5,864 nt of DNA, taken from the NCBI GenBank assembly GCA_036494575.1, contig DASXOE010000019.1:1-5864 (forward strand). The letters run 5' to 3'. The stretch is from DASZFV01 sp036494575. Its GTDB lineage: Bacteria > Myxococcota_A > Polyangia > Fen-1088. This document shows, piece after piece, positions 1 through 4,535 of this stretch. A program made the position numbers and the translations under genes. The notes beneath the pieces are model-generated. The model did not search any database. It was given only the letters and a program-made list of their open reading frames with translations, and was not told the origin of the DNA. Within the stretch, counting starts at the first letter, position 1; each line of letters opens with the position of its first letter.

Positions 1-108
1 GGAGCACTTCAGCGTTCCCGACGCCGGATCGGGCGCGTAGGCGCAGCGGAGCGTCGCGACGGCCATCAGCATGACGAGCAGCTGTCCCGGGGTCCGCGAC
101 GCGCGCAT
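1..108 (-). CDS. Exported or lipoprotein-like protein, N-terminal fragment
   Basis: Only the first 36 codons are present; the gene continues beyond the left edge. The peptide starts MRASRTPGQLL, has a hydrophobic stretch at residues 9-19 (LLVMLMAVATL) and then a cysteine at 21, followed by a Y-A-P-D-P-A-S-G-T-L-K-C-S stretch. This looks like an export signal. The Cys could be a lipidation site, but Arg at -1 does not fit a normal lipobox, so lipoprotein status is doubtful. From memory, many predicted surface or lipoproteins of Polyangiales carry a similar Y-x-P-D-x-x-x-G-x-L-x-C motif soon after the signal. The ATG shares its A with the stop of the upstream TPR gene (TGATG), and an AGGTGAC ribosome-binding site (115-121, 6 bases away) lies inside the end of that gene. 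The two are therefore probably co-transcribed and translationally coupled. Function unknown. Confidence 0.7.
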   Translation of the reverse strand, partial: MRASRTPGQLLVMLMAVATLRCAYAPDPASGTLKCS

Positions 109-1028
109 CAGAACGTCACCTGGAGCGATAAGCCGGCCCCCCTCGCGGAGGCCACGGGCATGAGCGAGGCGTGCGCCTCCTGGCTCGCCAGGTGGCGGCC
201 GTAGAAATAGAGCACGCCACCCGCCACGCCCGTGAGCGCACCGAGCGACAAGAGGACGGCCTCCGCCGTCTGGTCGGACTTGCCGCGTTTTTCGATGGAG
301 GGATCGAAGGGCTGTCCGTTCTTGGCCTCGTTGTTCACTTCATTGGCGGCGCCCACGGCGGCGGCGCCGTAGGCTGCGCCCACGATGAAGAGAAGGCCGC
401 CAGCCGCCGCCGTGAGCTCACCGGCCAAGATCATGCGGTGGTGGTCATCCGGCGCCGCTTGGGGCGGGAGCGGGAAGGTCGCTGGCGGGGCCGTCGAGAA
501 CGGCGGCGCAACCGCGGACGGTGCGCCCACGGGTGGCGCGCCCAAAGGTGGCGCGGGCTCGGACGGCGGCACGGCAGGCGGGGGTGGCGGCGGCGCCGTC
601 TGGAGGGGAGGGGCGACGTTCTCCGGGGGGGCGACCTGCGCCGGTGGCGCCGTCTGCACGGCGCTCTTTTGCGCGACGAGCTGGTCGAGCTGCTTGATGC
701 GCTCCTCGATCTCCGTGCGGTTCGTCGCCTTCGGGACGTAGCGAAGATAGGTCCGATAGAAGTGCAGCGCCTGCTCCGAGTTCCCAGCGAGGCGGTTCGA
801 TTGCGCCAGGTTGTAGAGAAGCGCCGGATCGTTCTTGATCTCGTAGGCCGCCTCGAACTCCTTGATGGCGTCGGCGTAGCGCCCGAGATCGTAGAACGAC
901 GTCCCCTTCTGATAGTGCTCGCGCGCGGCGGCCGAGGCCGCGGCCGCGTCGTCCGCCCGCGCAGGCGTGACGGCGCCGAAGGCGACCACGAAGGCGAGGA
1001 GGGAGCCAGAACGCAGCAGGGCACGCAT
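108..1028 (-). CDS. Secreted TPR protein with proline-rich linker and C-terminal membrane hairpin
   Basis: This 306-residue protein has a clear domain order. Residues 1-25 are a Sec signal peptide (MRALLRSG, hydrophobic core, cleavage predicted after A-R-A). Residues 33-117 are two to three TPR helices, including FYDLGRYADAIKEFEAAYEI, NDPALLYNLAQSNRLAG and SEQALHFYRTYLRYVP. Residues 127-194 are a low-complexity linker of Ala-Pro-Pro units with a run of seven prolines. Residues 199-226 and 255-275 are two hydrophobic segments around a charged loop. The end (GAGLSLQVTF) alternates polar and hydrophobic residues and finishes in Phe. TPR units usually bind partner proteins; here they should sit in the periplasm, with the linker spanning space towards a membrane anchor. 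The frame is open up to a TTG at 1157, but the ATG at 1028 is chosen because the signal peptide begins there. No good ribosome-binding site precedes it. Exact role unknown; proteins of this build are common in myxobacteria. Confidence 0.9.
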   Translation of the reverse strand: MRALLRSGSLLAFVVAFGAVTPARADDAAAASAAAREHYQKGTSFYDLGRYADAIKEFEAAYEIKNDPALLYNLAQSNRLAGNSEQALHFYRTYLRYVPKATNRTEIEERIKQLDQLVAQKSAVQTAPPAQVAPPENVAPPLQTAPPPPPPAVPPSEPAPPLGAPPVGAPSAVAPPFSTAPPATFPLPPQAAPDDHHRMILAGELTAAAGGLLFIVGAAYGAAAVGAANEVNNEAKNGQPFDPSIEKRGKSDQTAEAVLLSLGALTGVAGGVLYFYGRHLASQEAHASLMPVASARGAGLSLQVTF

Positions 1029-1067
1029 GGACGCGCCGCCATTATCGGTCAAGAGGGGCTCCCCGCG

Positions 1068-1081
1068 CCAGGGGCAAGCGC
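1068..1081 (-). promoter_or_regulatory. GCGCTTGCCCCTGG element upstream of the TPR gene
   Basis: Minus strand GCGCTTGCCCCTGG, 40 bases upstream of the TPR ATG. The same 14 bases recur at 3555-3568 upstream of the HD-GYP gene, and with one mismatch the match extends to 17 bases (GCRCCAGGGGCAAGCGC on the plus strand). TTGCCC could be a -35 element or the whole word a regulator site. Closer to the gene, GATAAT (1038-1043 on the minus strand) resembles a -10 box that would give a very short leader. Confidence 0.35.
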
Positions 1082-1154
1082 ACGCACGTGATCGCCCCGC
1101 CCATTTGGACGTGCTGATCGATGGCAGTTTGGGTAGTGTTCTCCGGTAGTCAAT

Positions 1155-1161
1155 CAAGCGC
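1155..1161 (-). promoter_or_regulatory. GCGCTTG box, copy between cupin and TPR genes
   Basis: Minus strand GGCGCTTGATTGACT. This is one of four exact GCGCTTG copies in the window, all between genes and all on this strand. TTGATT or the nearby TTGACT could be a -35 element for the TPR gene, but I see no convincing -10 at normal spacing. It is 127 bases upstream of the TPR start. Confidence 0.3.
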
Positions 1162-1211
1162 CACGGGCGTGAGCGTGCTGCTCAACGCCGCCCCCTGACC
1201 AGCAACCGAGG

Positions 1212-1715
1212 CTACTTGGCGGGCTTCGCCGCGGCGGGCGGCAGCGGCTTGCCGTCCTCCGTCGTGGGTGTGAAGCTGAACCGGCCGTCCTCGAAGATGT
1301 AGAGGAGGCACTCGGCCGTGCCCAGGCACTGCGTGCGGTGAACGACGGTCGGCTGCCGGTAGTACGACCCGGGGCCGAGCTGTTTGGCCGGCTCACTGCC
1401 CTTGCTGGTCTCGAGCATCGTGCCCGTGAGCACGACGCCCGTGTATTCGGACTCGTGGACGTGCCATCCCGAATCGAAGCCGCCTTTGAACTTGATGAAG
1501 AACGCCGTCGGTCCGTGCTTCGCCTCCTTGGAGCCGATGATGAATGCCTCGAGGGGCCCGCCCGGATAGAACTCCTCGAACTTCAGGTCCGTGGCCGGCA
1601 GTTGCACGAACATCCCGGCGGGACCCTTCGCACGCGCCGGCGCGCCATGACCCAGCAGGGCCGAGGCCCCCAAGAGCAGAGCCACAAATCCTCGCTTCGT
1701 CGTTTTGGTCGTCAT
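1212..1715 (-). CDS. Secreted single-domain cupin protein (DUF4437-like)
   Basis: A 167-residue protein. Residues 1-29 form a Sec signal peptide (MTTKTTKRGF, then a hydrophobic core, then A-P-A-R-A before Lys30), placing the mature protein in the periplasm or outside. The rest is one cupin beta-barrel. Motif 1 is GWHVHESEYTGVVLTG, with probable metal ligands His85, His87 and Glu90. Motif 2 is PGSYYRQPTVVH, with His126 as a further ligand. Cys130 and Cys136 could form a disulfide after export. The length and the style of the first motif (GxFIKFxxGFxSxxHxHxxEYxGVVLxGT) resemble the DUF4437/ChrR-type cupins, but I cannot assign a substrate; it could be a small-molecule binder or a dioxygenase-like enzyme. 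A strong GAGGAGA site (1721-1727) ends 5 bases before the ATG, which fixes the start. It lies 134 bases downstream of the HD-GYP gene in the same direction, so co-transcription is possible but not required. Confidence 0.88.
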   Translation of the reverse strand: MTTKTTKRGFVALLLGASALLGHGAPARAKGPAGMFVQLPATDLKFEEFYPGGPLEAFIIGSKEAKHGPTAFFIKFKGGFDSGWHVHESEYTGVVLTGTMLETSKGSEPAKQLGPGSYYRQPTVVHRTQCLGTAECLLYIFEDGRFSFTPTTEDGKPLPPAAAKPAK

Positions 1716-1720
1716 CGGAA

Positions 1721-1727
1721 TCTCCTC
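1721..1727 (-). promoter_or_regulatory. Ribosome-binding site of the cupin gene
   Basis: On the minus strand the sequence reads GAGGAGA, then TTCCG, then the ATG at 1715. It is the strongest gene-serving Shine-Dalgarno site in the window. It supports the ATG at 1715 over the longer open frame that runs upstream into the HD-GYP gene. Confidence 0.8.
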
Positions 1728-1734
1728 GTTGGTG

Positions 1735-1749
1735 ATCGCTGTTTGCGAT
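1735..1749. repeat. Small inverted repeat upstream of the cupin gene
   Basis: ATCGC-TGTTT-GCGAT is a perfect 5-base inverted repeat with a 5-base centre, 19 bases upstream of the cupin ATG and just above its ribosome-binding site. It could be an operator half-site pair or a weak leader hairpin. Five-base arms arise often by chance, so confidence is low. Confidence 0.3.
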
Positions 1750-1781
1750 GTGTGCCAATGAGTCGAACGGGCAGACCGTCG

Positions 1782-1805
1782 ATCGACAGGCATGCGTCGA
1801 TTTTT
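1782..1805 (+). terminator. Possible weak rho-independent terminator reading rightwards
   Basis: ATCGAC (1782-1787), an 8-base loop and GTCGAT (1796-1801) make a 6-base-pair stem, followed by T residues to 1805. In the plus direction this has the form of a short intrinsic terminator. No plus-strand gene lies to its left in this window, so its role, if any, would be to stop antisense transcription before it enters the HD-GYP gene from its 3' end. On the minus strand the stem is preceded by A residues and lacks a following U-tract. The stem is short and the call is tentative. Confidence 0.3.
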
Positions 1806-1849
1806 GGCGCCAGGCTGTCGTTGGCCCGGTCGCGGGGTCAAAGAAGGCG

Positions 1850-3490
1850 CTACCGCGGAATGATCCGGCCCGCGACGGCCTCGACCTTGCGGTACTCCTC
1901 GATCTGCGCGAGGAAGAGCGGGACGATCTCGGGGTCGAACTGCGCGCCCACGCAGCGCTCGATCTCGCCGCAGGCGATCTCGTGCGGCAGTGCCTTGCGG
2001 TAGGCGCGGTCGGACGTCATGGCGTCGTAGGCGTCGGCGATGGCGACGATGCGCCCGATGAGCGGGATGCTGTCCGCCATGAGGCCCTGCGGGTAGCCGG
2101 AGCCGTCCCAGGCCTCGTGGTGGCAGTAGCAGCCGGGAACGATGTCGCGCATGAAGGGGATCGGCTCGAGGATGCGGCGGCCCTTGGCGGGGTGCGACCG
2201 GAACATGGCGAGCTCCTCGGGAGTGAGCTTGCCGGGCTTGTTGAGCTTGTCGTTGCGGATGCCGATCTTGCCGACGTCGTGCATGAGCCCGACCTTGACG
2301 ACGGTGTCGATCTCGTTCTGGCTCATCCGCAGGCCGATGGCGATGAGGCGCGCGTACGTCGCGACGCGCTCCGAGTGGCCGCGCGTGTAGCGGTCCGACT
2401 CCTCGAGCGCGTGCGCGAACCCGATGATCGTCTGCTTGAAGTTCTCCTCGAGCGAGACGTTGGCGTTGACGAGGTCCTTGTTGGCGTCGACGAGGTTCTC
2501 GTAGAGGCGGGCGTTCTCGATCGAGAACGCGGCGCGGCTCGCGAGCACGTAGAGCATCTTGCGCTGTCCCTCGGAGAACTTGTTGCCGCGCGTGTAGCTG
2601 TAGGCGTTCAGCATGCCGATGATGCGGCCCTTGAGCTTGAGCGGGATGCTGCAAAAGCTCACGAGGCGGCGCTCGAGATCGGGCGGCGACGCGAGGAACC
2701 GGTAGGAGCGGCTGCCGTGCACGAGCAACGGCCGGTCCTCCTGGAAGAGGGGCAGCACCTCCTCGAGGTTGAGCGCCGGCGCCTCGATGGCCGGCTCGGC
2801 CCGCTGGGAGACCTTGCGCATGCGCTCGGAGAAGCGCCCCTCCTGCTTGGGATCCTCCAGCAGCAGGCTCACGACGTCGGCGTCGACGGTGTCGATCGTC
2901 GCCTCGAGCACGAGGTCGAGCACGGTGTCCACCGACAGCGAGGTCGCGATGGCCTCGCTGATCTTGTAGATCGAGAGCGCGTCCTTGAGGCGGATGTTCT
3001 CGTGCTGCAGGCGCTGGCGATCGAGGCCGCGCTGCACGATGTGCATGACCTCCTCGACCTTGAACGGCTTGAGGATGTAGTCGTAGGCGCCGCGCTTCAT
3101 GGCCTCGATGGCCGTCTCGACGGTGCCGAAGCCCGTCATGATGACGGTCAGCACGGGCAGGCTCTCCTCGGTGATCTTCTGGATGAGCTCGAGGCCGCCC
3201 ATGTTGGGCATCTTGAGATCCGAGATCACGAGGTTGTAGCTGCGGCGGTGCAGCTCTTTGAGCGCCTCGGCGCCGTCCTCGACCGTGTGGACGACGTACC
3301 CCTCCATGTCGAGGAAGTCGGCGAGGATCTCGCGGATGACTTTCTCGTCGTCGACGACGAGGATGCGCGAGCGTTCGGGCGCGCCCGTCGGCTCCGAAGA
3401 TGAGTCCTCGGCGGCCACGACCTCCGCCTCGTGCTGGGCGGGCGCGTTGGCGAGCAAGGCGTCGCGACCGCCTGTTGCGCTCGTGCTCAA
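1850..3490 (-). CDS. Response regulator with GAF and HD-GYP domains (probable c-di-GMP phosphodiesterase)
   Basis: A 546-residue cytoplasmic regulator. After a polar tail (1-40), residues 42-157 are a REC domain with acidic pocket Asp47/Asp48, phospho-acceptor Asp91 (ISDLKMP), Thr119 and Lys141 (LKPF). All switch residues are present, so it should be phosphorylated by an unlinked histidine kinase. Residues about 175-330 are a GAF-type sensor domain, joined by helical linkers on both sides. Residues 352-535 are an HD-GYP domain with His372 (GHSERV), His404-Asp405 (HDVGKIGI), His433, His457-His458 (HHEAWDGSGYP) and Asp486 (IADAYDAM). Family members hydrolyse cyclic-di-GMP to pGpG or GMP; some act on cGAMP. 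Catalytic residues look intact. The position four before His372 is Tyr368, where trinuclear-metal enzymes have Glu, so a two-metal site is more likely. The start is TTG: an in-frame stop lies at 3512-3514, no ATG precedes the REC domain, and GGGGA (3495-3499) lies a short distance upstream. Val25 (GTG) is the alternative. No HD-GYP output partner is visible nearby. Confidence 0.95.
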   Translation of the reverse strand: MSTSATGGRDALLANAPAQHEAEVVAAEDSSSEPTGAPERSRILVVDDEKVIREILADFLDMEGYVVHTVEDGAEALKELHRRSYNLVISDLKMPNMGGLELIQKITEESLPVLTVIMTGFGTVETAIEAMKRGAYDYILKPFKVEEVMHIVQRGLDRQRLQHENIRLKDALSIYKISEAIATSLSVDTVLDLVLEATIDTVDADVVSLLLEDPKQEGRFSERMRKVSQRAEPAIEAPALNLEEVLPLFQEDRPLLVHGSRSYRFLASPPDLERRLVSFCSIPLKLKGRIIGMLNAYSYTRGNKFSEGQRKMLYVLASRAAFSIENARLYENLVDANKDLVNANVSLEENFKQTIIGFAHALEESDRYTRGHSERVATYARLIAIGLRMSQNEIDTVVKVGLMHDVGKIGIRNDKLNKPGKLTPEELAMFRSHPAKGRRILEPIPFMRDIVPGCYCHHEAWDGSGYPQGLMADSIPLIGRIVAIADAYDAMTSDRAYRKALPHEIACGEIERCVGAQFDPEIVPLFLAQIEEYRKVEAVAGRIIPR

Positions 3491-3498
3491 GAATTCCC

Positions 3499-3528
3499 CA
3501 TACTTACCGGTTCACCACCGGTCTCCTC
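3499..3528 (-). promoter_or_regulatory. Leader of the HD-GYP gene: strong ribosome-binding site and mini-ORFs
   Basis: On the minus strand a strong GAGGAGA (3522-3528) is followed by GTG GTG AAC CGG TAA (3518-3504), an ORF of three or four codons. Just after it, ATG GGG AAT TCT TGA (3501-3487) ends so that its stop overlaps the TTG start of the regulator by two bases. The strong site is about 31 bases from the TTG and out of frame with it. The layout would allow translation of the leader, or re-initiation, to set expression of the main gene. These mini-ORFs are seen directly; their use is inference. Confidence 0.35.
3506..3522. repeat. Paired ACCGGT boxes ahead of the HD-GYP gene
   Basis: The self-complementary hexamer ACCGGT occurs at 3506-3511 and 3517-3522, 11 bases apart from start to start, about one helical turn. 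The pair also makes an inverted repeat with a 5-base centre. It lies 16 bases upstream of the TTG start, overlapping the mini-ORF. It could be an operator for a dimeric repressor or a leader hairpin. Confidence 0.35.
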
Positions 3529-3554
3529 AGAGTAGATCACCCGCCCCGCGAGCA

Positions 3555-3568
3555 CCAGGGGCAAGCGC
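3555..3568 (-). promoter_or_regulatory. GCGCTTGCCCCTGG element upstream of the HD-GYP gene
   Basis: Second exact copy of the 14-base word, on the same strand and also upstream of a minus-strand gene, 64 bases from the TTG start. On the plus strand the GGGGC-AAGC-GCCCC within it (3558-3571) can form a 5-base stem. It lies between the large palindrome and the ACCGGT pair, so it is placed where the HD-GYP promoter should be. Confidence 0.35.
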
Positions 3569-3580
3569 CCCCCAGGCTCG

Positions 3581-3610
3581 GAGCCCGTTTGCGTATAACG
3601 CAACGGGCTC
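3581..3610 (-). terminator. Strong stem-loop after the coiled-coil lipoprotein gene
   Basis: A 30-base near-perfect palindrome: left arm GAGCCCGTTTGCGT (3581-3594), centre ATA, right arm ACGCAACGGGCTC (3598-3610). Thirteen base pairs form, with one bulged T in the left arm. It sits 56 bases beyond the stop of the lipoprotein gene and 91 bases before the HD-GYP start. It most likely ends or protects the lipoprotein transcript. No U-tract follows on the minus strand, so it is not a standard intrinsic terminator. A Rho-linked RNA-end stabiliser, or an operator for the HD-GYP gene, are alternatives. Confidence 0.6.
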
Positions 3611-3642
3611 ACGTCGAGGCCTCCACGCCCTTCCTCTCCACC

Positions 3643-3661
3643 TCGCGACCTTCGATCGCGA
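3643..3661 (-). repeat. Short stem-loop just after the lipoprotein stop codon
   Basis: TCGCGA at 3643-3648 and again at 3656-3661 (the hexamer is self-complementary) pair across a 7-base loop. The stem begins 4 bases after the TAG of the coiled-coil gene and precedes the larger palindrome. It may add to transcript-end structure. A 6-base GC-rich pair is only weakly significant. Confidence 0.3.
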
Positions 3662-3665
3662 CCCC

Positions 3666-4346
3666 CTAGCCGTTCATTTTCTGGTGCTGCGCCTGAAGGT
3701 CCTGCCACTTCTTCTCGGAGTCCTTGGCGTCCTTTTCTTCGGACGAGGCCGTCTTCTTGGCGGACTCCCAGTCGCTGTTGCGGTCCTTCCACTGATCTTC
3801 GTAGTTGCCGACCGAGAAGTCGCCGTCGGGCTTGATGCCCTTTTGCTGGGCGACCTTGGCCTTCTCGTACTCGACCTTGGCCTGGGCGGCGGCGACATGG
3901 GCCTCGGCCGCCTTGCGCGCGGCTTTGAGCCAGTCCTTCTTGTCGTCTAGCCAGGAGAGCTTGGCGTCCGCCACCTTGACGCCGAGATCGGCGGCGTCCT
4001 TTTGGTGGCGCGCGGCGCTGGCCCGGTTCTCGTCGCGCGCCGCGATCGCGCCTTCTTGCTCGGCGGCGGCCTTCTCGATGTCGAGGTTGGCTTGTTCCTT
4101 CTCCGCCTTCGCGATGTCGCGGTCGCGTGTCCACGAGTCGAGCTGGCTCTGCGCCGTGCGCTCCTCGCTCTTGGCGACCTCGAGGTCGTTTTGAGCGGCG
4201 AAGACCGCTTGCCGTTCCCCGGCGGGGACGGCGTCGAGGGCGCCGTCGTCGACGCGATATTTGAGACCGCCGCCGCAGCCCGTGGCCGCGATCCCGAACG
4301 ACAACAGCCCCAGGAAGGTCCGGCTTCTGAGTGTCATGCGTCGCAT
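3666..4346 (-). CDS. Coiled-coil lipoprotein of unknown function
   Basis: A 226-residue protein that I do not recognise as a named family. Residues 1-23 are a lipoprotein signal (RSRTFLGLLSFGIAATG) with Cys24 as the probable lipidated residue (A-T-G-C), followed by GGG. Residues about 45-170 are almost entirely charged alpha-helix rich in Ala, Lys, Glu, Asp and Gln, with heptad-like spacing and no Pro until residue 173, so a long coiled coil is expected. A short break (GIKPDGDFSVGNYEDQW, 170-186) precedes a second charged helix (186-226). Trp occurs at regular places (72, 133, 139, 186, 193, 214). It should be anchored to the outer or inner membrane from the periplasmic side, perhaps as a spacer or scaffold. 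Met1 (4346) and Met4 (4337) are both possible starts; neither has a clear ribosome-binding site. It diverges from kup and is followed by two stem-loops. Confidence 0.85.
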   Translation of the reverse strand: MRRMTLRSRTFLGLLSFGIAATGCGGGLKYRVDDGALDAVPAGERQAVFAAQNDLEVAKSEERTAQSQLDSWTRDRDIAKAEKEQANLDIEKAAAEQEGAIAARDENRASAARHQKDAADLGVKVADAKLSWLDDKKDWLKAARKAAEAHVAAAQAKVEYEKAKVAQQKGIKPDGDFSVGNYEDQWKDRNSDWESAKKTASSEEKDAKDSEKKWQDLQAQHQKMNG

Positions 4347-4371
4347 CGTGGAGCGGTGCGCGCCGTCGCGT

Positions 4372-4378
4372 CAAGCGC
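4372..4378 (-). promoter_or_regulatory. Possible promoter (GCGCTTGAC) of the coiled-coil lipoprotein gene
   Basis: Minus strand GGGCGCTTGACG contains TTGACG, close to the -35 consensus. An 18-base spacer leads to CACGAT (4344-4349), a poor -10 match that overlaps the first ATG. If real, transcription would begin near the second ATG at 4337 and the message would be nearly leaderless. This would also explain the lack of a ribosome-binding site. Tentative. Confidence 0.35.
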
Positions 4379-4402
4379 CCGACGGTGCGGCCGCCCGCCG
4401 GT

Positions 4403-4417
4403 GAGTTAACGGAACTC
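4403..4417. repeat. Small inverted repeat in the divergent kup/lipoprotein gap
   Basis: GAGTT-AACGG-AACTC is a perfect 5-base inverted repeat, extendable by two pairs past a 2-base bulge. It lies roughly mid-way in the 189-base divergent region, just left of the ACATGA repeats, where operators for either gene would be expected. Weak on its own. Confidence 0.25.
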
Positions 4418-4419
4418 GC

Positions 4420-4449
4420 ACATGACTGGAAACATGACGGCAACATGAG
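4420..4449 (+). repeat. Three phased ACATGA repeats upstream of kup
   Basis: ACATGAC (4420-4426), ACATGAC (4432-4438) and ACATGAG (4443-4449) are spaced 12 and 11 bases apart, about one helical turn each. They lie 87-116 bases upstream of the kup GTG in a gap shared with the divergent lipoprotein gene. Direct repeats with this spacing are typical of binding sites for activators of the OmpR/PhoB type, so they are a candidate operator for kup. No regulator gene for them is in the window. Confidence 0.45.
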
Positions 4450-4519
4450 ACCCCTAAGCTGGCGACGTTTCTCTCCGCCGCAGCACCGATGTTCACGCCC
4501 GCACCTTTCGTTCGAAGCT

Positions 4520-4532
4520 CGGGAGCCTCCCG
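4520..4532 (+). promoter_or_regulatory. kup ribosome-binding site within a hairpin
   Basis: CGGGAGCCTCCCG is a perfect inverted repeat ending 3 bases before the GTG start at 4536. The only Shine-Dalgarno-like stretch, GGGAG (4521-4525, 10 bases from GTG), is one arm of it, so a CGGGA-GCC-TCCCG hairpin would hide the site. A second CGGGA at 4547-4551, inside the coding region, could pair with the same TCCCG and free it. Confidence 0.4.
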
Positions 4533-4535
4533 TTA

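Noticed and set aside
171..1091. Plus-strand frame of 306 codons opposite the TPR gene
   Set aside because: An Arg/Gly-rich product typical of a shadow frame; the minus strand has a signal peptide, TPRs and membrane helices.
1029..1157. N-terminal extension of the TPR protein to a TTG at 1157
   Set aside because: The extra 43 residues are Arg/Pro/Cys-rich and would put the signal peptide in the interior. The ATG at 1028 begins a normal signal peptide.
1744..1758. Sigma-54-like sequence TTGGCACACATCGCA upstream of the cupin gene (minus strand)
   Set aside because: Only 8 bases separate the GG and GC elements, where 10 are required, so it does not fit a -24/-12 promoter.
1716..2654. Long minus-strand frame continuing upstream of the cupin start
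   Set aside because: The upstream part is an Arg/His/Pro/Gln-rich shadow of the HD-GYP gene. The signal peptide and strong ribosome-binding site set the cupin start at 1715.
1748..3403. Plus-strand open frame of 551 codons opposite the HD-GYP gene
   Set aside because: Its product is a Leu/Val/Asp/Glu/Arg-rich string with no domain, and it lies antisense to a gene with complete REC, GAF and HD-GYP motifs. Long antisense frames are expected at this GC content.
3487..4446. Minus-strand frame of 319 codons across the coiled-coil gene
   Set aside because: An Arg/Gly-rich shadow. Only its last four codons (MGNS) are of interest, as part of the HD-GYP leader.
4420..4449. ACATGA repeats as the start of a CRISPR array
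   Set aside because: The repeats are 6-7 bases with 4-5 base gaps, far too short for repeats and spacers; an operator fits better.
4347..4535. Cyclic-di-AMP (ydaO-type) riboswitch ahead of kup
   Set aside because: Such riboswitches do control K+ transporters in some bacteria, but I could not find the conserved core here, and the gap is short for one plus a promoter.
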